Below are positions 24,742-33,019 of a stretch of DNA of 33,153 nucleotides, piece by piece. Origin of the DNA: Lachnospiraceae bacterium (GTDB lineage: Bacteria; Bacillota; Clostridia; Lachnospirales; Lachnospiraceae); contig JAQYDI010000048.1 of NCBI GenBank assembly GCA_028724245.1, positions 1-33,153 of the forward strand, in the 5' to 3' direction. The notes beneath the pieces were generated by a model. It saw nothing but the letters and a program-made list of their open reading frames with translations. It searched no databases and had not been told where the DNA came from. The position numbers and the translations under genes are program-made. Each line of letters starts with the position of its first letter. The stretch's first letter is position 1.

Positions 24742-25358
24742 CGTATCATCCCTCCGTACCGCTGGATCATCCCTCCATACCGCTGAAACAGAGTCAGAAC
24801 CAGAACAACTGCATACCATGCAGCAGCTGCCTTAAAAATCAGCTTTCCCAGCATACTTTCCGATCTGGAAAGCTTCAGACAGATCCGCTCCCTGCTGAAC
24901 GGCCAGAACAGCATCTCTCCCCGCTTATTCAATACATCCAGCACCAGATGAGATGCATATGCGATAAAAAACCAGAAAGTCAGCTCCTGATTATCGCCGA
25001 TCGTAACACCGAAAAGCCAGGAAAACAGCAGCAGCGCCGCCGCAGAATGCGTCACTGAACGATGGTCTGTCAAAGCCCCGGCCAGTACCGCCAGAATAAA
25101 AAATACCGCATACTGCCAGTCGACCGGCCTTTTGGTCAGCCATTGCGCCAGAACGCAGAAAACCACCAGCCGGACCATACACCGGGCTACATCCTTTGTA
25201 TTACGTCCGTACTGATCACAGTCGGGCAGGGTAGAAGCCATGGCAGCAGCAGCGCTTCCCAGAACCAGTCCCTGCAGTGTAAGTGTCTCCGGCATCACCG
25301 CCGCCGCAGCCGTCAGACCGCAGGCAAGACCGGCTGCTGTATGTGTTCGTCCATTCAT
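24738..25358 (-). CDS. Membrane-bound metal-dependent hydrolase, YdjM/DUF457 type
   Basis: A 206-residue membrane protein of the YdjM family. The N-terminus is MNGRTHTAAGLACG, with the family histidine in THTAAG. Conserved acidic and histidine motifs follow: TLPDCDQYG, then TDHRSVTHSAAALL, and ASHLVLDVLNKRG before a late hydrophobic segment. About four membrane segments are expected. Hydrolase activity is assumed from the motifs; the substrate is unknown. The C-terminus ends in a 7-residue tandem repeat (RYGGMIQ, then RYGGMIR). Its stop overlaps the start of the transglutaminase-like gene, so the two form a coupled pair. Confidence 0.82.
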   Translation of the reverse strand: MNGRTHTAAGLACGLTAAAAVMPETLTLQGLVLGSAAAAMASTLPDCDQYGRNTKDVARCMVRLVVFCVLAQWLTKRPVDWQYAVFFILAVLAGALTDHRSVTHSAAALLLFSWLFGVTIGDNQELTFWFFIAYASHLVLDVLNKRGEMLFWPFSRERICLKLSRSESMLGKLIFKAAAAWYAVVLVLTLFQRYGGMIQRYGGMIR

Positions 25359-25397
25359 GAAATTAATCCTTTCTCATTGGAATTGTTGCGTGCTCAC

Positions 25398-25426
25398 ATT
25401 ATATCGAATATCTGTTCTGTTTGCAA
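25398..25426 (-). promoter_or_regulatory. Promoter of the hydrolase-transglutaminase pair
   Basis: On the minus strand: -35 TTGCAA (25421-25426), 17-nt spacer, -10 TATAAT (25398-25403), about 40 nt upstream of the ATG at 25358. Confidence 0.7.
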
Positions 25427-25560
25427 GCAGTTTTTATCTTTTCACATATTTTATAAATTGTTCATAATATCCGGCTGCAAAATTCCGTTTTTATTGTTGA
25501 AAGATGAATTTCTCTTTTATGATTTATCGTTTTTTTCTATAAATCATTCATATTTTCCGG

Positions 25561-25589
25561 TTGCAACCACAGTGAGAATCATTTATACT
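25561..25589 (+). promoter_or_regulatory. Promoter of selC
   Basis: -35 TTGCAA (25561-25566), 17-nt spacer, -10 TATACT (25584-25589). The start near 25596 leaves a 20-nt 5' trailer before the tRNA. Confidence 0.65.
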
Positions 25590-25616
25590 GATTAATGCGG
25601 TACAGCATTTTATAAT

Positions 25617-25712
25617 GGGAATAGTTAGGTAACTGGTGTGCCTCCTGGTCTTCAAAACCTGTGTGGGGTGTTGATCATCCCGGGTGGGTTCGATTCCCAC
25701 ATATTCCCGCCA
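25617..25712 (+). tRNA. selC: tRNA-Sec (anticodon UCA)
   Basis: A 96-nt tRNA with encoded CCA end (25710-25712). Acceptor GGGAATA (25617-25623) pairs with TATTCCC (25702-25708). The anticodon TCA is at 25652-25654 in the loop CTTCAAA. The long variable arm pairs GGGGTG with CATCCC, as in selenocysteine tRNAs. The T-arm is GTGGG/CCCAC with TTCGATT. Two oddities: the eighth acceptor position is G opposite A, and the anticodon stem has T25646 opposite T25660. It decodes UGA as selenocysteine together with SelA and SelB encoded just downstream on the other strand. A promoter lies at 25561-25589 and terminators follow. Confidence 0.93.
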
Positions 25713-25719
25713 GAATCTG

Positions 25720-25738
25720 TACGGTCTGTCAGACCGTA
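25720..25738 (+). terminator. Hairpin just after selC
   Basis: TACGGTCTG (25720-25728) and CAGACCGTA (25730-25738) form a near-perfect palindrome beginning 8 nt after CCA. It has no U-run and may mark the 3' end processing site. Confidence 0.4.
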
Positions 25739-25771
25739 TAATATAGAGTCCGTTTTCCGGACACCTGATTG

Positions 25772-25805
25772 AAAAGAACCTGCTTTTTTTGAAGCAGGTT
25801 CTTTT
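25772..25805. terminator. Bidirectional terminator between selC and selB
   Basis: AAAAGAACCTGCTT (25772-25785) and AAGCAGGTTCTTTT (25792-25805), a perfect 14-bp stem with a 6-nt loop and T-rich tails on both strands. Confidence 0.88.
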
Positions 25806-25820
25806 TCAGTTGATCCTTTT

Positions 25821-27734
25821 CTATATCGCCGATTCTCTCTCGCTTTCCGTTCCGTTTTTCCTTGTCAGATGGATGCTGTCAAAATACTCCAGCAGCGGTT
25901 TGACATTTTTCCGTGAAGTACCGAGCAGATCGCGGACACCGGAAATGGTGATCTTCCCTTCACTCTTCAGCACGGGGATCACTTTTTCCTTTGCTTCCTC
26001 CAGATACTGGGGAAGGGTGTAGATATTTTCGTAAACCTTTACCACCTTCTGTTCAAATACCATGTTCTGCAGGACATCTTCCTTATACTGCTCCTGATCC
26101 TCCATGAACGTAATTTCCGGGAATCTCAGGAAATTAAAACCGGCTTCCCGCAGGTTTTTCAGGATCCATTTTTCCATCTTCTGGTAATTACGGTCCCTGC
26201 GCAGGTGGAAATCAGCCATGTTGACACATTCCAGCTCCACCTTGATCTTGCCTTCCTCTTCCCAGTGCTTCAGAAGTTCATCGAATATCGCCTGTTTTGC
26301 TGAGGGAAGCAGCTTATTGTGCAGCTCTGATTTGAACATGCCTCGGCGGTATTTATAGATTTCATGGAACTCATTCAGCATGATCTCCACATCCTCCAGA
26401 AGCTCCATTTCCCAGAAGCAGTGCAGCAGATAGCGCTCCTTACGCACAGGCAGTTCCACGATCCGGCGGCCTTCCACCAGCTTTGCAATGGCCGGTTCCA
26501 GCTCTTCAGCAGGAAATGCACCCTTTTCCGCCACTTTTTTCACGGTGATCATGGATTTTTCCGCTTCTTTTACCATGTATTCCAGAATATCCTCGGCACC
26601 GCCTTTTTCCTTCTGCCTCATTTCTTCCAGCGTTGCCTCGGACATGCGGCGTTTCTTCACAGCCAGCTGGTCAAGTACCTCCCCGCCGGCTATGGTTTCC
26701 AGAGGAGAATAAAAACGGAGAATAAAGCGGTCCTTTTTGCGCACCGCAATCGGTTCCTCCAGCAAAAGCTGTGCATATCCCTCCTGCCCCGGAAGCAGCT
26801 CGTCCGTTCCCAGCAGTACGGCACGGCAGAGCACCTGAGTCGTTCCGATGCAGAGATGAAGGCGGCTGCGATTTTTGATGCTTCGCTCTGTCAGTTCCAG
26901 CATACGGATTTTCACATCGAGGCGGTCCGTATTCTGCATACTGCCGGGAGGGGCCAGCACATCGCCTCTGTGAACTTCCTCCTTCTTCACACCGGCCAGA
27001 TTGATGGCCACACGCTGTCCCGCATAAGCCTGCTCCACATCATGATCATGAACCTGAATATTGCGGATCTTGCAGGGAAGATCACAGGGATACAGAGCAA
27101 GCTGCGTTTCCTTATTCAGTACGCCGGAAATCAGCGTTCCTGTCACAATGGTACCGAACCCCGACAGCGTAAATACACGGTCAATAGGCAGACGGGGGAT
27201 TTCGCTGATATCCCTTTCCGGTGTCTGCTCCGTCATCTCATCGATCATACGCACCAGCTCGGGAATCCCCTGTCCTGTCACGGAAGACACGCAGATCATG
27301 GGCACACTGCTGTACATAGTCGTTTTCAGTTCCTGACGGATTTCCTCCTGCATCATGGAAATCCACTCTTCATCCACCAGATCACATTTGCTGAGAACGA
27401 GAATGGCATTCTGCACGCCAAGCTGCTCCAGGATCGCGATATGCTCTCTTGTCTGGGGCATAATCCCCTCATCGGCTGCGATCAGGATCAGTACCAGATC
27501 CATGCCTACCACACCGGTTACCATATTTCCCACAAATTTCTCATGCCCCGGTACGTCAATGATACCAATCCGGGTGCCGCTTGGCAGGTCAAAGTGCGTA
27601 AATCCCAGTTCGATGGTGATGCCCCGGCGCTTTTCTTCCGCCAGCCGGTCGGCATCGTATCCAGTCAGCGCTTTGATCAGGCTCGTTTTGCCGTGATCGA
27701 TATGCCCCGCCGTTCCTACAATAATATTTTTCAT
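25821..27734 (-). CDS. selB: Selenocysteine-specific elongation factor SelB
   Basis: A 637-residue GTPase that carries Sec-tRNA-Sec to the ribosome at UGA codons marked by a SECIS hairpin. The N-terminal EF-Tu-like domain shows G1 GHIDHGKTS near residues 10-18, the switch region RRGITIELGF, G3 DVPGHEKFVGNM, and G4 SKCDLVD. The C-terminal third holds winged-helix domains used to bind SECIS RNA. ATG at 27734 is used because it overlaps the selA TGA (TGATG) and has GGAGGGG upstream; a TTG one codon earlier is rejected. It forms a coupled unit with selA and ends at the selC-side terminator. Confidence 0.96.
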   Translation of the reverse strand: MKNIIVGTAGHIDHGKTSLIKALTGYDADRLAEEKRRGITIELGFTHFDLPSGTRIGIIDVPGHEKFVGNMVTGVVGMDLVLILIAADEGIMPQTREHIAILEQLGVQNAILVLSKCDLVDEEWISMMQEEIRQELKTTMYSSVPMICVSSVTGQGIPELVRMIDEMTEQTPERDISEIPRLPIDRVFTLSGFGTIVTGTLISGVLNKETQLALYPCDLPCKIRNIQVHDHDVEQAYAGQRVAINLAGVKKEEVHRGDVLAPPGSMQNTDRLDVKIRMLELTERSIKNRSRLHLCIGTTQVLCRAVLLGTDELLPGQEGYAQLLLEEPIAVRKKDRFILRFYSPLETIAGGEVLDQLAVKKRRMSEATLEEMRQKEKGGAEDILEYMVKEAEKSMITVKKVAEKGAFPAEELEPAIAKLVEGRRIVELPVRKERYLLHCFWEMELLEDVEIMLNEFHEIYKYRRGMFKSELHNKLLPSAKQAIFDELLKHWEEEGKIKVELECVNMADFHLRRDRNYQKMEKWILKNLREAGFNFLRFPEITFMEDQEQYKEDVLQNMVFEQKVVKVYENIYTLPQYLEEAKEKVIPVLKSEGKITISGVRDLLGTSRKNVKPLLEYFDSIHLTRKNGTESERESAI

Positions 27735-29230
27735 CAAATCCCCTCCGATAATACCCGTAATCCTTCTTCTATCAGCTTCGGTATCTCCTCATCAAATACC
27801 GTCTGCATGTGCAGTTCAAACTGTCCGTCCTGAATCCTTCCAACCACCGGAAGCGGAAGTCTGCGGAAATGCTCTTCCAGCTGCTCCGTAGTCAGACTGT
27901 CCGCGCTGCACGGACTGATCACAATACCGGCTCCGTCAAACTGATGGAGCGGCAGCGTCCCGCCTCCCATCTGAGCCTGCATGGGCTCCACCGATACATG
28001 GTATCTGCTGCCTGCCCTTTCCCTCCAGACTGAAACGACCTTCTGTGCCCGAAGTTCCTGCTCTTCCCGGGTGCTGGCAAACATTTTCAGAACCGGGATC
28101 CGTTCCATCAGCTGTGCCGGGCTGCAGCGATAATATTCCCGCCAGATCAGCTCCAGCGATGCCGCCGTGAATTTATCGATTCGCAGCGCTCTTGTCAGAG
28201 GGTGCTTTTTAATCTGATCGATATACTTTTTCTTTCCGGCAATGATTCCCGCCTGAGGACCGCCCAGCAGTTTGTCCCCGCTGAAGCAGACCACATCCGC
28301 GCCGGCCTCCAGCACCTCCTGAACCGTCGGCTCATTGGAAATACCGTATTTACGCAGATCCACCATGATACCGCTGCCCAGATCCTCCACAAAAGGAACG
28401 CCCGTCTCCACGCTCAGTTGGGCCAGCTCTTTCGTGGAAACACTCTCCGAAAATCCCACGATCCGGTAATTGCTGGTATGAACCTTCAGAAGAAGGCCGG
28501 TACGCTCACTGACCGCCTCTTCATAATCAGAAAGATGCGTTTTATTGGTGGTACCCACCTCGCACAGCTCGGCGCCGCCCTGCCGGATTACATCCGGCAC
28601 GCGGAATTTACCGCCGATCTCGATCTGCTCACCCCGGGAAACGATGACTTCCTTTCCGCAGGCCAGCGCGCTCAGCGTCAGCAGCACAGCGCCGGCATTG
28701 TTATTTACCGCCATGGCACTCTCTGCGCCGGTCACCTGACAGATCAGCCGCTCAAAATGGGAGTACCGCTCTCCCCGGCGGCCTTCCTCCAGATTGTATT
28801 CCAGGTTGGAATAACCGGAAACCAGTTCCGCAATCTTCTCTGCATGCTCCTTTGCAATGGGCGCACGTCCCAGATTGGTATGAAGAATCGTTCCCGTCGC
28901 ATTAATTACCCTGCGAAAACCCGTCAGTTCCTTTTCGCGCAGAGCGCTGCAGACAGCAGACGGCAGACCATCGAGAGCCTGCTCAAATGCCGTCTCAAAT
29001 GTTTTATCAAATGTGGTTTCTTTCCCCTGAACATCATCCCAGTCCTGCAGATCCTGCAGTTCTGCACTTTTTGCTTCACGCTGCTTCAGCATCCCGCGGA
29101 TCCGGTCCAGTTCCTCCCGGATGCACTCCGTCACCGCCCGTTTTCCGAATTCTGCCGTCAATTCCCTGATTTCCGGCAGCTCCAGCAGCACATCCACCTT
29201 GGGAATCTTTCGATACAGTTCCTTATTCAT
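27734..29230 (-). CDS. selA: L-seryl-tRNA(Sec) selenium transferase SelA
   Basis: A 498-residue PLP enzyme that converts seryl-tRNA-Sec to selenocysteinyl-tRNA-Sec using selenophosphate. The PLP lysine is K320 in FSGDKLLGGPQ. Other family segments are NATGTILHTNLGRAP, NLEYNLEEGRRGER and NNNAGAVLLTLSAL. The start has GAGGAGGAAATGCG before ATG. It overlaps selB by one base. Upstream on the same strand lies hypD, 91 nt away, with a palindromic element between and no clear promoter, so selAB may be transcribed from the hypD side. selD, needed for selenophosphate, is not in the window. Confidence 0.96.
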   Translation of the reverse strand: MNKELYRKIPKVDVLLELPEIRELTAEFGKRAVTECIREELDRIRGMLKQREAKSAELQDLQDWDDVQGKETTFDKTFETAFEQALDGLPSAVCSALREKELTGFRRVINATGTILHTNLGRAPIAKEHAEKIAELVSGYSNLEYNLEEGRRGERYSHFERLICQVTGAESAMAVNNNAGAVLLTLSALACGKEVIVSRGEQIEIGGKFRVPDVIRQGGAELCEVGTTNKTHLSDYEEAVSERTGLLLKVHTSNYRIVGFSESVSTKELAQLSVETGVPFVEDLGSGIMVDLRKYGISNEPTVQEVLEAGADVVCFSGDKLLGGPQAGIIAGKKKYIDQIKKHPLTRALRIDKFTAASLELIWREYYRCSPAQLMERIPVLKMFASTREEQELRAQKVVSVWRERAGSRYHVSVEPMQAQMGGGTLPLHQFDGAGIVISPCSADSLTTEQLEEHFRRLPLPVVGRIQDGQFELHMQTVFDEEIPKLIEEGLRVLSEGI

Positions 29231-29272
29231 CGCATTTCCTCCTCATATACGCTTCCCCTTTATCCTTCTCTG

Positions 29273-29319
29273 TTGTTCAGAGCCAACCTCGAAAACACTG
29301 CCTGACTCTGAACAGTTAC
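29273..29319. repeat. Dispersed palindromic element, copy 6
   Basis: TGTTCAGAG (29274-29282) pairs with CTCTGAACA (29306-29314). Between them lies CCAACCTCGAAAACACTG, the family core in opposite orientation to copies 1 and 5. The element starts two bases beyond the hypD stop and fills half of the hypD-selA gap. Confidence 0.7.
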
Positions 29320-29321
29320 TT

Positions 29322-31766
29322 TTACGAGAAACTCTGCTCCGTTCTTTCAATAATTTCATCCTGCAGCGCCCGGCTCAGATTCCGGAAATGATCACTGTAA
29401 CCTGCCACCCGCACGATCAGATCCCGGTACTCATCCGGATGCTTCTGCGCCTGGATCAGCGTCTCTCTGTCGATTACATTAAACTGGATATGATGTCCGT
29501 CCAGATTAAAATAAGTACGGATCAGATTGGCCATCTGATCAAGCCCTTCTTCTCCGGCCACCACCGACGGCGTGAATTTCTGATTCAGAAGCGTACCTCC
29601 CGTGCTCAGATGATCCATACGGGAAGCGGATCTTACCACGGCTGTGGGACCGCAGGTATCTGCGCCTTTCTCCGGTGAAATACCCTCGGAAACAGGCTTT
29701 CCTGCCAGACGTCCGTTGGGGCTTGCCATCATCACCTCGCCGAAATATACATGACAGGTAGTGGGCAGCATATTGATCCGATAGCTTCCGCCCTTCATAT
29801 TAGGCCGCCCCGTCACACTGCTGTAATAATAATCAAATATCTGACGCATGATCTCATCGGCATATTCATCGTCGTTGCCGTATTTGGGCGACCGATTGCG
29901 CACCAGATTCAGAATCCGCTCATGGCCTTCAAAATTATCTTTCAGAGCCTGCAGCAGTTCGCCCATGGTAAATTTCTTCTTATCAAATACATTGTATTTG
30001 ACAGCTGACAGACAGTCAGTAATGGTACCGATGCCCACGCCCTGAATATAGCTGGTATTGTACCGCGCGCCACCGGCATTGTAATCTTTTCCCCGTTCGA
30101 TACAGTCATTGGTCAGGATGGAAAGGAACGGAACCGGCATATATTCTGCATAAATTTTCTCAATTACATTGTTGCCGCGGATCTTGATCTCCAGAAACCA
30201 GGAAATCTGTTTTTTATAAGCCTCAAACAGTTCTTCGTAGCTGTTGAAATCCTCCGCATTTCCCGTATGCGGACCCAGCTGGCGGCCATTTACATAATCG
30301 TATCCGTCAAACAGCGTCAGTTCAAAAATCTTCGGCAGATTGAAATATCCCGTCAAAATGTATGCTTCATTGCCGAAAGCTCCGGTCTCCACACAGCCGC
30401 TGGTACCGCCCTTGCGGGCATCATCCAGACTCTTTCCCGCATTCAGCAGTTCCTGCACAATAGCATCCGTATTGTAAAATGCCGGCTGTCCCCAGCCTTT
30501 TCTGGAAATGGCACAGGCCTTCTTCAGAAATGCATCCGGCGTCTTTCTGCTGATCTGTACATTGGAACTGGGCTGCAGCAGCTTCATCTCATCCATACAT
30601 TCCAGAATCAGGTAGCTGACCTCATTGACGCCATCCCGGCCATCCGGTGTGATGCCGCCCGTATTGATATTGGCAAAATCCGTATAGGTACTGCTTTCCT
30701 TCAAAGTAATCCCCACCTTGGGCGGTGCCGGCTGATTGTTGAATTTGACCCACAGACACTCCAGAAGTTCCAGCGCCTGATCTCTCGTCAGACGGCCTTC
30801 CTCCACATCCTTCTCATAAAACGGATACAGATGCTGGTCAAACCGACCCGGGCTGTAGGCATCCCATGGATTCAGTTCGCTGGTCACTCCCAGATGCACA
30901 AACCAGTACATCTGAATGGCCTGCCAGTAGGTCTGCGGGCGGTTTGCAGGTACGGCGCGGCAGTTTGCCGCAATCTGCAGAAGTTCCGACTTTCTCACCT
31001 CATCTTCTTCCTGCGCCGCCAGTTCCTCTGCATAAACAGCATAACGTTCTGCCAGAATCAAAATGGCATCGCAGGCAATATCCATGGCTTTCAGTTCATT
31101 TTCCTTATCGAGGGCCTCCGGATCATTCAGATAATCCAGCCGGTCAATGGCTGCCCTGATATCCGCCTTGTGCTCCAGAAATCCCTTATTGTAAATATTC
31201 TCGGAACCTACTGTGTGACCCGGTCCCCGCTGCTCCATGAATTCCGTGAAAATTCCGCACTCATAAGCAGACTTCCACTCCGGCGTCATATGCTCCAGAA
31301 TCCGGTGACGGATGGAACGATTCTCCCAGAACGGAATCATTTCCTTTTCCTGAAACTCGTATCCTTCCTCCGACACTTTAAAATTAATCAATTCCCGATC
31401 ATTCATAACATGCAGATCCTGCACCGTATGACAGCACAGCTCCGGAAATGTAGGAGCCGCCTGAGGGCCGTCTCCTTTCTCGCCCACGATCAGTTCCCCC
31501 GGATTGATGCACAATGTCTTATTGGCAAAATAATGCTTCAGGCACATGGCCCGCAGCTCCGGAACGGAAACCGTACCCTCATACTGTTTATAAACCTCCG
31601 TAAAAAGACGGGCACGCTCCATATCAATATGTGCCTGCGTTTCCACACTCTGCTTTCTCAGCCTGCGTATGCGGTCATTCATGCCCCGGCTGTTTTCATG
31701 CTGTATTTTTTTATTCTGTACTTTTTCTGATTGAAAATCATGTTCTTTTTCTTTCACCGTTTCCAT
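29322..31766 (-). CDS. hypD: trans-4-hydroxy-L-proline dehydratase, glycyl radical enzyme
   Basis: An 814-residue glycyl radical enzyme that dehydrates trans-4-hydroxy-L-proline to pyrroline-5-carboxylate. The thiyl-radical cysteine is C458 with E460 in GGTSGCVETG, the signature of the hydroxyproline group. The radical glycine is G789 in RVAGYSDHF near the C-terminus. FNNQPAPPKVGITLKESS and GARYNTSYIQGVGIG also match HypD as I know it. About 25 extra residues precede the usual start; ATG at 31766 has GGGAGA upstream, and M29 has no good site. Its activase is encoded just upstream (31953). A pyrroline-5-carboxylate reductase is not seen nearby. A related dehydratase is the alternative. Confidence 0.88.
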   Translation of the reverse strand: METVKEKEHDFQSEKVQNKKIQHENSRGMNDRIRRLRKQSVETQAHIDMERARLFTEVYKQYEGTVSVPELRAMCLKHYFANKTLCINPGELIVGEKGDGPQAAPTFPELCCHTVQDLHVMNDRELINFKVSEEGYEFQEKEMIPFWENRSIRHRILEHMTPEWKSAYECGIFTEFMEQRGPGHTVGSENIYNKGFLEHKADIRAAIDRLDYLNDPEALDKENELKAMDIACDAILILAERYAVYAEELAAQEEDEVRKSELLQIAANCRAVPANRPQTYWQAIQMYWFVHLGVTSELNPWDAYSPGRFDQHLYPFYEKDVEEGRLTRDQALELLECLWVKFNNQPAPPKVGITLKESSTYTDFANINTGGITPDGRDGVNEVSYLILECMDEMKLLQPSSNVQISRKTPDAFLKKACAISRKGWGQPAFYNTDAIVQELLNAGKSLDDARKGGTSGCVETGAFGNEAYILTGYFNLPKIFELTLFDGYDYVNGRQLGPHTGNAEDFNSYEELFEAYKKQISWFLEIKIRGNNVIEKIYAEYMPVPFLSILTNDCIERGKDYNAGGARYNTSYIQGVGIGTITDCLSAVKYNVFDKKKFTMGELLQALKDNFEGHERILNLVRNRSPKYGNDDEYADEIMRQIFDYYYSSVTGRPNMKGGSYRINMLPTTCHVYFGEVMMASPNGRLAGKPVSEGISPEKGADTCGPTAVVRSASRMDHLSTGGTLLNQKFTPSVVAGEEGLDQMANLIRTYFNLDGHHIQFNVIDRETLIQAQKHPDEYRDLIVRVAGYSDHFRNLSRALQDEIIERTEQSFS

Positions 31767-31782
31767 ATGATTCTCCCTGTTT

Positions 31783-31928
31783 GTAACTGTTCAAAGCCAA
31801 ACAGAGGAAACACACCGTGTTTTCGAGGTGTGGCGTATCCGCCAAATAGATTCATAGAGTAACAGGCTCGTGAATGCAAGCATTCGTCGCCTGTTATCGT
31901 ATGAATCTGCTTGGCTCTGAACAGTTAT
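31783..31928. repeat. Dispersed palindromic element, longest copy 7
   Basis: A 146-bp nested palindrome. Outer ends GTAACTGTTCAAAGCCAA and TTGGCTCTGAACAGTTAT; then GATTCATA/TATGAATC; then AACAGGC/GCCTGTT; innermost GAATGC/GCATTC. The left part carries GAGGAAACACAC..GTGTTTTCGAGG next to GTGGCGTATCCGCC. It lies between the activase and hypD genes, 16 nt before the hypD ATG, and would form a large hairpin in a joint mRNA. Confidence 0.8.
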
Positions 31929-31952
31929 ATTATATTTATATTTCTTTTCCCA

Positions 31953-32993
31953 TCAGCCGCCGATTTTTACATTGGAAAATCCCTGCGCCTGCAGATATGC
32001 GGCAAACTGTTCCATCTGCTCCCGGGAAGGTACCCGAAAGTTCTCTCCCCGGTAACTGCGCCCCATGCGTGCATACTTGCTGCTGCCGGTATTATGATAG
32101 GGAAGCAGATTGATCTGAGAACAACATATCTGCTTTTCCTTCAGAAAACGCGCCGTCCGCTCCATATGCTCCATGGTATCATTGATTCCTCCGATCACCG
32201 GCATACGGATCCAGAGTTCAGACGCAGACCGGCCGTTCCCACAGTCTTTGCTGTCTCCGATACTTCCGCTTTCCCTGCTGTTTCCGCTGCTTTCATACTC
32301 TTTTCTCTCTGTCAGCGCTCTCGACAGCTTTTCCAGGTTATCAAGGATCAGCGTTCCATCCATTCCTGTGTATTTCTGTGCATCCTCTTCCTCAAATAAT
32401 TTTACATCGTATAAAAATGTATCTGTCCACGGCAGAATCCGCTCGATCCGCTTAAAGGAAACTGCCCCACAGGTATCAATATTCAGTGATAATCCACGCA
32501 TTTTCAATTCTCTGGCCAGGTTTTCCACATAATCCATATCCTGAGCCAGCACTTCTCCACCGGAAAGCGTCACACCACCGCCGGACTGCTCATAAAAAGC
32601 CCTGTCCTTCTCCAGTTCTTTCACCAAATCCTTTACCGTGTACTGTTTCCCCGACACTTCACGCGCATTATTCACACAGTAATCAAGGCAGATTTCACAG
32701 CCGGTGCAGACGCCGGTGCCGGACGCCGGGTGAACCGATACCTTATGCTCAGCCTGTTCACAGCCATTCCCTGTGCACCCGGATGCCGCGTGCTGCGGAC
32801 AGACCTCACGGCAGGTACCGCAATCGGTACAGACCTGCGGATTCACCAGCACCTCGGGCCCGAAAGCCTGAGTCTCCGGATTATGGCACCATGCACAGGA
32901 CAGAGGACATCCCTTGAAAAACACTGTTGTACGGATCCCCCGGCCATCGTGAATCGAATATTTCTGTATATTTGTGATATATGGAATTCTCAT
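31953..32993 (-). CDS. Glycyl radical enzyme activase (radical SAM), for HypD
   Basis: A 346-residue radical SAM enzyme that installs the glycyl radical on its partner, here presumably HypD. The radical SAM cluster is C29-xxx-C33-xx-C36 (CPLSCAWC). Two ferredoxin-type 4Fe-4S motifs follow (C55, C58, C61, C65 and C96, C99, C102, C106), then the SAM-binding GGGVTLSGGE. A serine/glycine-rich insert at residues 232-257 (32223-32300) is unusual. ATG at 32993 is chosen because AGGAG lies 9 nt upstream; an upstream in-frame GTG at 33014 overlaps that site. In the literature the HypD activase is called HypE, a name also used for a hydrogenase gene, so no symbol is given. Confidence 0.92.
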   Translation of the reverse strand: MRIPYITNIQKYSIHDGRGIRTTVFFKGCPLSCAWCHNPETQAFGPEVLVNPQVCTDCGTCREVCPQHAASGCTGNGCEQAEHKVSVHPASGTGVCTGCEICLDYCVNNAREVSGKQYTVKDLVKELEKDRAFYEQSGGGVTLSGGEVLAQDMDYVENLARELKMRGLSLNIDTCGAVSFKRIERILPWTDTFLYDVKLFEEEDAQKYTGMDGTLILDNLEKLSRALTERKEYESSGNSRESGSIGDSKDCGNGRSASELWIRMPVIGGINDTMEHMERTARFLKEKQICCSQINLLPYHNTGSSKYARMGRSYRGENFRVPSREQMEQFAAYLQAQGFSNVKIGG

Positions 32994-33019
32994 GAAAACG
33001 CTCTCCTGCTGCACAAAAC

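Noticed and set aside
25519-25547. ATGATTTAT/ATAAATCAT inverted repeat between divergent selC and hydrolase promoters
   Set aside because: Very AT-rich and expected often by chance in such a region; no further support for an operator or terminator.
25611-25616. TATAAT immediately before selC as its promoter
   Set aside because: Transcription from it would begin inside the tRNA; the TTGCAA/TATACT pair at 25561-25589 is correctly placed.
26364-27833. 489-codon plus-strand frame opposite selB
   Set aside because: Shadow of selB, which shows all GTPase motifs.
30267-31730. 487-codon plus-strand frame opposite hypD
   Set aside because: Antisense shadow of a recognised glycyl radical enzyme; no ribosome-binding site.
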